Part shown: positions 36,301 to 43,823 of the stretch, one piece after another
Position numbering within the stretch: the first letter of the stretch is position 1
Layout: each line of letters begins with the position of its first letter
The notes under the pieces: generated by a model
What the model saw: the letters and a program-made list of their open reading frames with translations, nothing else
Told to the model about the DNA's origin: nothing
Databases searched by the model: none
Origin: Flagellimonas lutimaris
Lineage (GTDB): Bacteria > Bacteroidota > Bacteroidia > Flavobacteriales > Flavobacteriaceae
Length of the DNA: 55,061 nucleotides
Reading direction: 5' to 3'
Assembly (NCBI RefSeq): GCF_003581615.1
Contig: NZ_QXFH01000023.1
Location: forward strand, 1-55,061
Made by a program: the position numbers and the translations under genes

Positions 36301-36933
36301 TTAAAACCCTTCAATTTGGTAATCGGCCCATTGCAGTGAAATAGAATTGTTTCCATTGGTATAGGCAATCACGCTCATGCCAGCCTTCTTTGCAGCTTCC
36401 ATACCAGTTTCACTATCTTCAATTACGGCACACTCTTCGGGCATGACCTTTAGTTTTTTAGCGGTATTAAGGTAAATGGCAGGATGCGGCTTCCCTTTTT
36501 CCTCATAATCGGCGGACGAAACACTATCGAACAGACTTTCGGTACCGGTCTTTTTCAAGACCACTGGAATTATCTTTTCCGGGGCATTGGTTGCAAGGCC
36601 AATTTTAAAATTCCGTTCTTTCAGGTTTTTGATGAAAGTGCTTATGCCCAGGGTAGCACAGTCTTTCAATGAGATCAGTTCCATGACCCTGCTTACGACC
36701 ATTTCCTCCACCTCCGAAAGTGGTGTTTCCTTCCAGGGAAACTTTTGGTACCAGAACGCGGCTACTTCTTTGGTGGTCATAGTTTGGGTCTGTCGAGTAT
36801 GTTCTTCGGTTACCCAGGCCCCAAGCGAAGAGAACACCTCATATTCCGCTTGTTTCCATATGGCCTCACTTTCCACTAATACACCGTCCATATCAAAGAT
36901 GACCGCTTTTTTGTCCTTCAAGATCAATTCCAT
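36301..36933 (-). CDS. HAD-superfamily phosphatase (beta-phosphoglucomutase-like)
   Basis: 210 aa from the ATG at 36933 (MELILKDKKAVIFDMDGVLVES); the longer start at 36960 is upstream of the TenA stop and less likely. Motif I is DMDGVLVES (nucleophile Asp and acid Asp). Motif II is in IGLATNAPEKII (Thr), motif III Lys in YEEKGKPHPAIYL, motif IV in CAVIEDSETGMEAAKKAGM. The C1 cap is helical. Last gene of the thiamine salvage operon, overlapping TenA by 10 nt. It may dephosphorylate thiamine monophosphate or HMP-P; inferred from position only. Confidence 0.8.
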   Translation of the reverse strand: MELILKDKKAVIFDMDGVLVESEAIWKQAEYEVFSSLGAWVTEEHTRQTQTMTTKEVAAFWYQKFPWKETPLSEVEEMVVSRVMELISLKDCATLGISTFIKNLKERNFKIGLATNAPEKIIPVVLKKTGTESLFDSVSSADYEEKGKPHPAIYLNTAKKLKVMPEECAVIEDSETGMEAAKKAGMSVIAYTNGNNSISLQWADYQIEGF

Positions 36934-37574
36934 GTTCTTCTGTGATATGCCGCTTCCCAAAAATGGTATTCCAATAGGGATGCCTGGATAAAGACTTCGC
37001 TCATTCTATTTCGTATTTCCGGTGTAGTATGTGCTGCAGCATGGTCACAAATGTCTTTTGCCCGTTGTACACTTTCCGCAAATTCATCACCACCATAGGT
37101 ATCGATCCAACGTTGGTAGGGGTTGTTGGCGATAGTTTCACTATTGTAGATATGATTCCCTACTTTTTTATAGATCCAAAAACAGGGCAATGTGGCTGCC
37201 ATGGCCACTTCCACGGGCTCTAAAGCGGCAACACTCTTCAGAAAGTGCGTATAGTGATGGCATGCAGGCTGTATGGTTCCCTTCTCCGTTATACCAAAAT
37301 CCTCAAAGTAGGATTCATGCAGGGCGTTTTCCACTACAATGGCCCCTTCCGCAAAACGGATATAGGCAAGGGAATGCTCTACTCGATGGGCTTTTGCGGC
37401 TATTTGGGCAAGGGCTTTGCCAAAATGCTCCAGATAAAGGGAGTCCTGTGCCATGTAAAATTGGAATTTGGCCTTGGGTAGGGTTCCATTTGCCAATTCT
37501 TTTACGAAGGGCATTTCAAGAATGGTCTTATAATTATTATCGATTTTTTTCCAGGTCCGTTCTGTCCATTTCAT
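36924..37574 (-). CDS. tenA: TenA-family aminopyrimidine aminohydrolase / thiaminase II
   Basis: 216 aa, all-helical. Catalytic Cys131 is in LPCFWIYKKVG, corresponding to Cys135 of B. subtilis TenA; the acidic YHFWE (Glu207 region) and Asp44 complete the site. TenA converts formylaminopyrimidine or aminomethyl-HMP from degraded thiamine to HMP for salvage. It overlaps ThiD by 38 nt, unusually long, so the two must be translationally coupled. Controlled with the operon by the TPP riboswitch. Confidence 0.9.
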   Translation of the reverse strand: MKWTERTWKKIDNNYKTILEMPFVKELANGTLPKAKFQFYMAQDSLYLEHFGKALAQIAAKAHRVEHSLAYIRFAEGAIVVENALHESYFEDFGITEKGTIQPACHHYTHFLKSVAALEPVEVAMAATLPCFWIYKKVGNHIYNSETIANNPYQRWIDTYGGDEFAESVQRAKDICDHAAAHTTPEIRNRMSEVFIQASLLEYHFWEAAYHRRTWN

Positions 37575-38394
37575 ATTTGATCATTTTTTTTGGGTTGAAA
37601 AAGTGGTTCAGGGGACCGTTTCCTTTTCCGGTCCGTACATTTTTCCCGTGGTCAATGGCATCATGTACATAGCTTTGACCAGATGCAACGGCATTTATCA
37701 GTGTTTCGCCCTGTGCCAGATAAGTAGCAATTGCCGACGAAAGGGAACATCCGGATCCATGGGTGTTATTGGTTCTGATTTTGGTAGATTCGAAAGGAAC
37801 ACATCCTTCGTTCAGGTCAAAAAATAAGGAGGTAATTCTTTCTGTTTCCTGATGCCCACCTTTCATAAGGACGCTCTTAGATCCCATACCCAAGATGTAT
37901 TCCCCCGCAATTCGCATATCCTCCAAGGTCTTAACCTCCATATTCGCCAATAGGGCAGCTTCATCCATATTGGGGGTAATGATTGTAGCGATGGGCAACA
38001 ATTGTTTGGACAATGCAGCAATGGTGGCCTCCTCTATCAGTCTGTGACCGCTGGTGGCCACCATGACTGGGTCGAACACTATGGGAATCTTCGGGTATTT
38101 TTCCAAGGTCTTGGTAATAGTTGCTACCAATTTTGGGGTATGTACCATTCCGATTTTAATAGCTGCTGGCATGATATCGTCCATGATGGCTTCAATTTGT
38201 TTCCCAACCGCCTCTACCGATATGGGATAGATGTTACGTACCCCCTGTGTGTTTTGTACGGGGAGTGCCGTGAGTACCGTTGTGGCATAGCACCCCAATG
38301 CGGATATGGTCTTGATATCGGCCTGTATTCCAGCGCCACCACTTCCATCAAAACCGGCAATGGCCAAAACGGATGGATATGTATATGTTTTCAT
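37537..38394 (-). CDS. thiD: Hydroxymethylpyrimidine/phosphomethylpyrimidine kinase ThiD
   Basis: 285 aa. Ribokinase-like fold with SGGAGIQADIKTISALG at the start, DPVMVATSGHRL in the middle and the anion-hole motif NNTHGSGCSLSSAIA at ~215. Phosphorylates HMP to HMP-PP in two steps. The Cys-Ser pair after GSG is as in ThiD. Overlaps ThiE by 4 nt at its start (ATGA, 38391-38394). Confidence 0.93.
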   Translation of the reverse strand: MKTYTYPSVLAIAGFDGSGGAGIQADIKTISALGCYATTVLTALPVQNTQGVRNIYPISVEAVGKQIEAIMDDIMPAAIKIGMVHTPKLVATITKTLEKYPKIPIVFDPVMVATSGHRLIEEATIAALSKQLLPIATIITPNMDEAALLANMEVKTLEDMRIAGEYILGMGSKSVLMKGGHQETERITSLFFDLNEGCVPFESTKIRTNNTHGSGCSLSSAIATYLAQGETLINAVASGQSYVHDAIDHGKNVRTGKGNGPLNHFFNPKKMIKYEMDRTDLEKNR

Positions 38395-39029
38395 CTTAGG
38401 ATTGCATTTTTTAATTCATAGGCTGCTTTCTCAGGGTCTTCCGCACCGCATATGGCGGATACCACGGCAATACAGTCAGCTCCCGCCCGAATAACGGAAC
38501 CCGCATTTTGTTGATGCAGATTGCCAATGCCGACCAATGGCTTCGTGGTCAATTGCCGGATTTTGGAAATGCCCTCCAGTCCCCATTCGGTTACGGTATC
38601 CTTTTTTGTATCCGTCCTAAATACAGGGCTTATACCAAGGTAATCGGAGGTGGCCGTCTGCTCGTTATCCAGCTGTGACAGATACTCTATGGAGTAACCA
38701 ATAATTCTTTCTTTGAAATAAGGCTTCTTTCTTAGGAGCGCGGGTCGGCTATCCCTATTGCCTACATGAATTCCGGCAGCGTTTACTTGCGAGGCCACTT
38801 TCGGGTTGTCATTGATGATCAAGGGAACATTATGTTTCTCAGTGAGCTCTCTTAGCTGCTGGGCCCTTTGGAGGAACAATTTTTCAGAAGCCTTCTTTTC
38901 ACGTAATTGAATGATATCGACTCCTCCCCGAATGGCCTGCTGGGCAACCTGTATCATATCCTTTCCTTTGCAGGCTTCATGGGAGATGACCAGATATAGG
39001 GCATAGGGGAATTGGGGATGGAGTTTCAT
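38391..39029 (-). CDS. thiE: Thiamine-phosphate synthase ThiE
   Basis: 212 aa, TIM barrel. Motifs: VDIIQLREKKASEK (substrate lid), IINDNPKVASQVNAAGIHVGNRDSR, YLGISPVFRTDTK and VGIGNLHQQNAGSVIRAGADCIAVVSAI. Joins HMP-PP and the thiazole phosphate to thiamine phosphate. It overlaps both neighbours by 4 nt. Confidence 0.92.
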   Translation of the reverse strand: MKLHPQFPYALYLVISHEACKGKDMIQVAQQAIRGGVDIIQLREKKASEKLFLQRAQQLRELTEKHNVPLIINDNPKVASQVNAAGIHVGNRDSRPALLRKKPYFKERIIGYSIEYLSQLDNEQTATSDYLGISPVFRTDTKKDTVTEWGLEGISKIRQLTTKPLVGIGNLHQQNAGSVIRAGADCIAVVSAICGAEDPEKAAYELKNAILR

Positions 39030-39823
39030 GATCGGGATAACTTTAGGTAATGGTAATATTCCTTTTCCGATAAGGCATACAACTTATCGATAAGATGTAA
39101 TTGTAAGCTCGCAGGGCCTTCAGACTGTTTTTCGGCCAGTTGACCGGCGATGCCTAATAGGGTCATGGCCGCTGCCACCGCTTCGACTTTATCTTCCACA
39201 ATCCCGATAAAAGCACCGATCAGCGCAGATGCTGTACATCCCATTCCCGTCACCTTGGTCATCAGCGGTGTTCCATTGGCGATATGGACAGTTTGGGTAG
39301 TATCTGTAATGATATCCTCAGCGCCCGAAATACATATCAAGGCACCATGAGTTTTAGCGAGCACATTAGCGGCATCAATGGCCTCATTGCTTTCGGCCAT
39401 ACTGTCCACTCCTTTGGTGGTCTCCTGGTTTGCTTGGGCCAATGCCATGATCTCTGAGGCATTTCCCTTAATTACAGTTGGATTAAAGTCCAGCAACTTG
39501 CGCAGTATTTTGTCCCGGAAAGGGCTGGCCCCTGCGCCGACCGGATCTAATACCCATGGTTTGCCCAATGTTTGGGCCGTTTCGGCCGCCAATAACATGG
39601 CCTCGCTCCAATACTCGTCCAAGGTTCCAATATTGATGACCGAGGCATCTGCCAAGGCGACCATATCGCTGACCTCTGATTTTGCATGGGCCATTATGGG
39701 AGATGCCCCAACCGCCAAAAGTGCATTGGCCGTATTGTTCATGACCACATAATTGGTCATGTTATGGACCAGTGGTCCCTTTGATTTTACATGTTGAATG
39801 TGTTTCCAGAGATGTTTTTCCAT
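39026..39823 (-). CDS. thiM: Hydroxyethylthiazole kinase ThiM
   Basis: 265 aa. Fold and motifs of ThiM: PLVHNMTNYVVMNNTANALLAVGASPIMAHAKSE, WVLDPVGAGAS, VIKGNASEIMAL, ISGAEDIITDT and VTGMGCTASALIGAF (Cys of the active-site loop). Phosphorylates salvaged thiazole. First gene of the operon, 85 nt downstream of the TPP riboswitch. With no thiC, thiG or thiF in view, the set works as salvage. Confidence 0.92.
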   Translation of the reverse strand: MEKHLWKHIQHVKSKGPLVHNMTNYVVMNNTANALLAVGASPIMAHAKSEVSDMVALADASVINIGTLDEYWSEAMLLAAETAQTLGKPWVLDPVGAGASPFRDKILRKLLDFNPTVIKGNASEIMALAQANQETTKGVDSMAESNEAIDAANVLAKTHGALICISGAEDIITDTTQTVHIANGTPLMTKVTGMGCTASALIGAFIGIVEDKVEAVAAAMTLLGIAGQLAEKQSEGPASLQLHLIDKLYALSEKEYYHYLKLSRS

Positions 39824-39862
39824 TGCCTTTAAAGTTTTAATTGAAACGCTTTAGGAATACTT

Positions 39863-39899
39863 TGGAAAACAAAAGGAAAGTCACATCACTTGGTGATGT
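39863..39899 (-). terminator. Riboswitch-controlled terminator
   Basis: On the minus strand ACATCAC-CAA-GTGATGT (39899-39883) is a perfect 7-bp hairpin followed by a T-rich stretch (CTTTCCTTTTGTTTTCC, to 39864). It sits between the TPP aptamer and ThiM, the place of the expression platform. High TPP would favour this hairpin and stop transcription; the antiterminator is not worked out. Confidence 0.6.
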
Positions 39900-39907
39900 C
39901 AGATTTC

Positions 39908-39985
39908 GCTTTTCCCTACGTCGGTGTGAGCCGTATCAGGTTCCAAGGGACTCTCTCAATTCTTTTCAGAATACCCCTAAAGCTT
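39908..39985 (-). ncRNA. TPP (THI-box) riboswitch
   Basis: Reading the minus strand, the element has the conserved THI-box blocks: AGGGG near the 5' end, a GAGA in the variable arm region, CTTGGAACCTGATACGG, then ACACCGACGTAGGGAA. The core ACCTGATxxGG and GCGTAGGGAA-type blocks are diagnostic. It binds thiamine pyrophosphate and controls the downstream ThiM-ThiE-ThiD-TenA-HAD operon. Confidence 0.93.
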
Positions 39986-40087
39986 TTACGAATATACATA
40001 ATTTATATACAAAGGCTTTTTGAACTTCACTGAATCATTCGATCAATTGAATTTTTCCATGCCCATGAAGTGTTTTTAAGATAATTG

Positions 40088-40108
40088 ACCATTCCCAAAT
40101 TGAATGGT
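40088..40108. repeat. Inverted repeat in the thi/ICE gap
   Basis: ACCATTC (40088-40094) and GAATGGT (40102-40108) form a perfect 7-bp stem over CCAAATT, followed by TCATCTTTTTCC. It could terminate transcription on the + strand, though nothing is seen upstream. The surrounding 39986-40355 holds no gene. Confidence 0.35.
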
Positions 40109-40355
40109 TCATCTTTTTCCTTACACTAAGCTAGGCTATTGGCCTCAAATAGGCATAGCTGCATTCTAGTGAGAACGTTCAGCTATCATTTCCAGCACTT
40201 AGTTGTAGTTACACGCTTTTAGTATTAAGGTCTATGTGAAGTAATGGCATTGAAGAGAGTTTATATTTCAGCAATAAAATAAGAGCAATCCTTTTGTGGC
40301 TATGTTTTTAAAGTAAAAATAAAGAGTTGGTTGTTCTTCTTAACCAGTTTTCTTT

Positions 40356-40381
40356 TTCCCAAGTTGGTACCAACTTGGGAA
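40356..40381. repeat. 26-bp perfect palindrome, copy 1
   Basis: The arm TTCCCAAGTTGGT meets its exact reverse complement, giving 26 bp without spacer. Each arm is itself nearly a palindrome (CCAA-G-TTGG). An identical copy lies 138 bp to the right. It lies in the promoter region of the HTH gene at 40614 and could be an operator, a replication or transfer site or an excision-control site. Confidence 0.85.
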
Positions 40382-40493
40382 TTTTGCTTAATGGGGGTTT
40401 TGGTGCCCCTTTTTACTGATTTTGAAGCTTTTTTGGACGGTTCAAAAATCCAAATGACTTTAAATCGATACAAATTATAGGATAAAAAAATCG

Positions 40494-40519
40494 TTCCCAA
40501 GTTGGTACCAACTTGGGAA
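40494..40519. repeat. 26-bp perfect palindrome, copy 2
   Basis: Same 26 bp as copy 1, about 95 bp before the HTH start codon at 40614. The spacing of 138 bp is about 13 helical turns, so two dimers bound here would sit on the same DNA face. Confidence 0.85.
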
Positions 40520-40613
40520 GTTTTTCTAAAAAGCTTTTTGAGTTTTGTGGTCGAATCCGGATATGGCACCAAGGGCAGAACAGGTCCCGGGCCTATCCCA
40601 AAACCACAAGCAT

Positions 40614-40901
40614 ATGGCAGCAACGATAATCACCACGGAAGACCTTATGGAGTTCAAAGAAGATCTCTTGGAGGAGTTCAAGAAATTGATGGTGGAGCAC
40701 ACCCATCCAAAACCCAAAAACTGGATACGATCCAGCGATGTACGAAAACGATACGAGATAAGTCCCGGAACCTTGCACAGTCTGCGCAGCAGAAACATCA
40801 TCCCTAGCTACAAGGTAGGGGGACTTCTTTTTTATGATGCAGAGGAAATCGACCAGATCATTCTGGACAACAAGGTGGGACCGCTGGACGGAACGGTATG
40901 A
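40614..40901 (+). CDS. Excisionase-like helix-turn-helix protein
   Basis: 95 aa from the ATG at 40614 (MAATIITTEDLMEFKEDL); the longer frame from 40545 runs into the palindrome region and has an unlikely N-terminus. A helical N-part (MEFKEDLLEEFKKLMVEH) precedes a winged HTH_17 domain (NWIRSSDVRKRYEISPGTLHSLRSRNIIPSYKVGGLLFYDAEEIDQII). This is the type found as Xis/RDF-like genes in Bacteroidota integrative elements. Overlaps the next gene by 4 nt. The palindromes upstream are its likely binding sites. Confidence 0.75.
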   Translation: MAATIITTEDLMEFKEDLLEEFKKLMVEHTHPKPKNWIRSSDVRKRYEISPGTLHSLRSRNIIPSYKVGGLLFYDAEEIDQIILDNKVGPLDGTV

Positions 40902-41572
40902 ACTATATCAAACACCTTAATGCATCCTTGGTCGAAATCTATGGAGACGAACGCCTATGCCCTGGTCATATCAGTTTGTACCTGGCCTTGTTTTTTTATT
41001 GGAATATGTATCGATTTCCAGAGGAATTTCCGGTCAATCGGCAAGAACTGATGAAAATGGCCAAGATTGGGTCCAAGTCCACATATCATCGTTTATTGAA
41101 ACAATTGGACCATATGGGCTATATCAACTATTCCCCTTCTCATAGTCCTACCAGTCCCAGTAAGGTCGGACTGTCCCAAAATTGGGACAAGAGCGGTACG
41201 GTCATGGAACGGAGCCGTTCCATTTTTAGGACCTACTGTCCCACCAGTGTACCGGATACCTTAGTTAAGAAAACAAACCAAACGAATAAACGCTCTTTGG
41301 GAGCACAGCCCAGAAGTCAATTGGAAGTCCTTAATTTTTTTAAGGAGAACGGATATGGCAAAGAAGAGGCCCAGCGGTTCTTTAACCACTATAAAGCCAT
41401 TGGATGGAAGATCGGGGGCAAGATTTCCATTGTGGATTGGAAGGCAGCAGCGGATAATTGGATGCTCAAGGCTGATGAAATAAAAAAAGCAAATCGCTCC
41501 TCAAAAGTACAGTCAAGAAACCGGGACCATTTGATGGTCGAAACACAAAAAGACTATGGGCAACCCCTCTAA
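40898..41572 (+). CDS. Winged-helix DNA-binding protein, probably replication-related
   Basis: 224 aa. Residues ~20-85 are helical with an HTH (PVNRQELMKMAKIGSKSTYHRLLKQLDHMGYINY), a pattern found in plasmid and element replication proteins and DnaD-like proteins. The C-terminal part (LEVLNFFKENGYGKEEAQRFFNHYKAIGWKIGGKISIVDWKAAADNWM) matches a small domain seen in Bacteroidota element proteins before a DnaC-like ATPase. The coding region includes TGTCCCAA-AA-TTGGGACA (41172-41189), related to the palindrome arm. Overlaps the ATPase by 17 nt. Confidence 0.65.
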   Translation: MNYIKHLNASLVEIYGDERLCPGHISLYLALFFYWNMYRFPEEFPVNRQELMKMAKIGSKSTYHRLLKQLDHMGYINYSPSHSPTSPSKVGLSQNWDKSGTVMERSRSIFRTYCPTSVPDTLVKKTNQTNKRSLGAQPRSQLEVLNFFKENGYGKEEAQRFFNHYKAIGWKIGGKISIVDWKAAADNWMLKADEIKKANRSSKVQSRNRDHLMVETQKDYGQPL

Positions 41573-42233
41573 GATAACCGAAGGCGCCGTTGTCTATTCC
41601 CTAGGTGAGTTTGATGGGAAGCAAGTGGCATATGATTTTTCCAAGGTATTGAGCTATATGGATGCGAAAGGTAAGCTGTTGTTCGGAAGAAATTTTAGGC
41701 TCTATCCCGAGGACCATGAAGTCTTGTTAAAGCTTTGCAATTACATGGTCCGTGATTATACCAGCTGTCAAGCACTGGGCATTGATCCCGATAAAGGCAT
41801 CTTGCTTTCGGGTCCAGTGGGCTGTGGCAAGACCACCTTAATGAAATTGATTAGGCATATCACCCCGCACTATCGTCCCTATGAGGTCATACCGGCAAGG
41901 AACATTGTCTTTGGGTTCAACCATGTCGGCTATCGCATCATCGAAGACTACGGCAATGGCCGGTATTTCTGTTTTGATGACATCGGGGTGGAACAGATGG
42001 GGCGATATTTCGGGAAGGACTGCAATGTCATCGGGGAAATACTGCTGTCCCGTCATGAGCTCCTCTTAGAATCAGGCCTCCGAACGCATGCCACCACCAA
42101 CTTGAACGCCGAGGAGCTGGAGGAACGCTATGGCAAGCGTGTCCGGAGTCGGATGCGTGAACTGTTCAATTTGGTGGCCTTTGATCAAAATGCCCAGGAC
42201 AAACGGGGAACAAAAAACACTAACAAAAAGTAA
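41556..42233 (+). CDS. DnaC/IstB-like AAA+ ATPase
   Basis: 225 aa. Walker A GILLSGPVGCGKTTLMKLI (~85-100), Walker B YFCFDDIGVE (~145), sensor 1 THATTNLNAEEL and an arginine-rich end VRSRMRELFNLVAF. Related to helicase loaders and IstB. With the preceding HTH protein it would load a helicase on the element's origin after excision or transfer. The long overlap (17 nt) with the preceding gene suggests coupling. Confidence 0.85.
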   Translation: MGNPSKITEGAVVYSLGEFDGKQVAYDFSKVLSYMDAKGKLLFGRNFRLYPEDHEVLLKLCNYMVRDYTSCQALGIDPDKGILLSGPVGCGKTTLMKLIRHITPHYRPYEVIPARNIVFGFNHVGYRIIEDYGNGRYFCFDDIGVEQMGRYFGKDCNVIGEILLSRHELLLESGLRTHATTNLNAEELEERYGKRVRSRMRELFNLVAFDQNAQDKRGTKNTNKK

Positions 42234-42252
42234 AATCAAAAAATCGACAATC

Positions 42253-43371
42253 ATGAGAATAGCAACGATGAACATCCAAAACCTTTTTCACAGGGACCTC
42301 TCCTTTTTACGGCAAAATGCTTCCAAGAACCTTCAAGATTGGATGCAGGAATTCCAATCCTTGTTGAAGAATCCCAACAAACAGCATCAAGAATTGGGAC
42401 GTATGCGGGAATTGGCCTTTTTGATGGGTTTTAGCCCACAGGCCACCGAACCTTTTTTGACCCTGCGAAGAAAGGGGGGACACCTTTACGTAAAACCTTT
42501 GGGAGGGGAGCGTCAAACCAGGGCTACGGAACGGGTCGGTTGGAACGGCTGGGTAGAACTCAGAAGTTATCCTTTGGATGAAAAGCACCGAAGCTCTAAA
42601 GTGGATTGCATTGCAAAGGCCGATCCGGATATTTTGGTTTTACAGGAAGTGGAGGATAGGGCCTCCTTATCGGATTTCAACAAGGATTATTTGGGACCGA
42701 AATTGGGCGGCGCCTTTGAGCAGTGGCTGTTCACAGAAGGCAACGACAATCGGGGATTGGGCCATGCGATTCTTACCAGGAACGGTTACCGAATCATCGG
42801 GTTCCAACCCCATGCCCATGAAAGAGACCGAGAAGGCAAGGACCTTTTTGAAATGGACTGCCCAGAATATACCATTCTTACCCCGATCGGGGATGAGCTG
42901 ACCATCATCAGTACACGATTCTCGGAGGATAGCAGGGATGAGGATTACAGTGCGAAGCGAAAGGAACAGAACCGACGGATAAAGTCGTACTGTAATCGTT
43001 TATCCGCTCAGGGCAAGGATAGGATTGTCATATGTGGAACTTTAGGTGAGGTTTCGTATGGAAATAGTTTAAGGCCATTATTGTCGGACAGGGAGGTCAG
43101 GGATATTACGGAGCATTCAAGGTTTGAAGTAATCGGGGATATGAAAAATAATGGGTTTTCCAACACTGGTTCACACTCAGGATGGTTGGCCAAACATGAT
43201 TATCTATTGAGCTCTCAGTTGCTGTATGACCATATTAATAGGTGCGGAGTTTACTTTCCCAAGTTGACCAAGAAGGCCAGTGTTTCAAAGTTGGCCCCTT
43301 TAAAGGTCAATATAATGGATAAACCGATGTCAGCACCTCCGCTGTTATGGGGTGAGTATGAAGCGGGATGA
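42253..43371 (+). CDS. Endonuclease/exonuclease/phosphatase-fold protein, possibly inactive
   Basis: 372 aa from the ATG at 42253 (MRIATMNIQNLFHRD). The EEP fold shows at MRIATMNIQNLF (Asn), ILVLQEVEDRASL (catalytic Glu) and LGHAILTRNGYRI. Later sites differ from the family: GTLGEVSYGNSL stands where GDFND is expected, and no SDHxP ending is seen. The active site may be altered or lost. It follows the ATPase gene 19 nt later and is thus part of the element's core operon. Confidence 0.75.
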   Translation: MRIATMNIQNLFHRDLSFLRQNASKNLQDWMQEFQSLLKNPNKQHQELGRMRELAFLMGFSPQATEPFLTLRRKGGHLYVKPLGGERQTRATERVGWNGWVELRSYPLDEKHRSSKVDCIAKADPDILVLQEVEDRASLSDFNKDYLGPKLGGAFEQWLFTEGNDNRGLGHAILTRNGYRIIGFQPHAHERDREGKDLFEMDCPEYTILTPIGDELTIISTRFSEDSRDEDYSAKRKEQNRRIKSYCNRLSAQGKDRIVICGTLGEVSYGNSLRPLLSDREVRDITEHSRFEVIGDMKNNGFSNTGSHSGWLAKHDYLLSSQLLYDHINRCGVYFPKLTKKASVSKLAPLKVNIMDKPMSAPPLLWGEYEAG

Positions 43372-43506
43372 ACCAAATAGGAAATAGTTGAAAGGTCAAC
43401 TTTCCAGTCATGTTAAGGAACTCACGGTTTGCTGTTCTATTTCTGGTTTAAAAAATCATATGATGGTCTTTAATCATAAAATGTCGCTTATTTACATCAA
43501 AAATTG

Positions 43507-43529
43507 TATATTTGTCGTTAATAAACGAC
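43507..43529 (+). promoter_or_regulatory. HipBA promoter and operator
   Basis: A -7 box TATATTTG (43507-43514) matches TAnnTTTG. Directly overlapping is the perfect dyad GTCGTT-AATA-AACGAC (43514-43529), 3 bp before the HipB ATG (43533). HipB dimers bound here would block transcription. Confidence 0.7.
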
Positions 43530-43532
43530 GTT

Positions 43533-43820
43533 ATGAACTCTAAGAAAGCAATACTTCTTCCCAAATACCAAAAGATATTTGATGGGATAGGAGAAAATAT
43601 CAAACTTGCACGAAAGCGAAGAAAATTGACCGCCGAACAGGTCGCGGAACGCGCCGGCATTCATCGTGCTACTTTACATCGTGTTGAGAAAGGCGACCCC
43701 ACTGTGGCCATAGGGATATATTTCAACGTTCTGAAGGTATTAAATCTCGAAAGTGATTTTTCAAAAATAGCGGAGGACGATGAATTCGGTCGTAAACTAC
43801 AAGATTTGGATTTACTGTAG
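43533..43820 (+). CDS. hipB: HipB-like XRE antitoxin
   Basis: 95 aa from the ATG at 43533; the TTG at 43512 lies within the dyad and is rejected. HTH_3 domain at residues ~22-75 (IGENIKLARKRRKLTAEQVAERAG, IHRATLHRVEKGDPTVAIGIYFNVLKVL). It binds HipA and represses the pair by binding the dyad. The stop is 3 nt before HipA. Confidence 0.85.
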   Translation: MNSKKAILLPKYQKIFDGIGENIKLARKRRKLTAEQVAERAGIHRATLHRVEKGDPTVAIGIYFNVLKVLNLESDFSKIAEDDEFGRKLQDLDLL

Positions 43821-43823
43821 GTC

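Noticed and set aside
40300..40623. 107-codon minus-strand frame with repeated SQVGTNLG
   Set aside because: The repeats are the translation of the two palindromes; it covers the promoter of the HTH gene.
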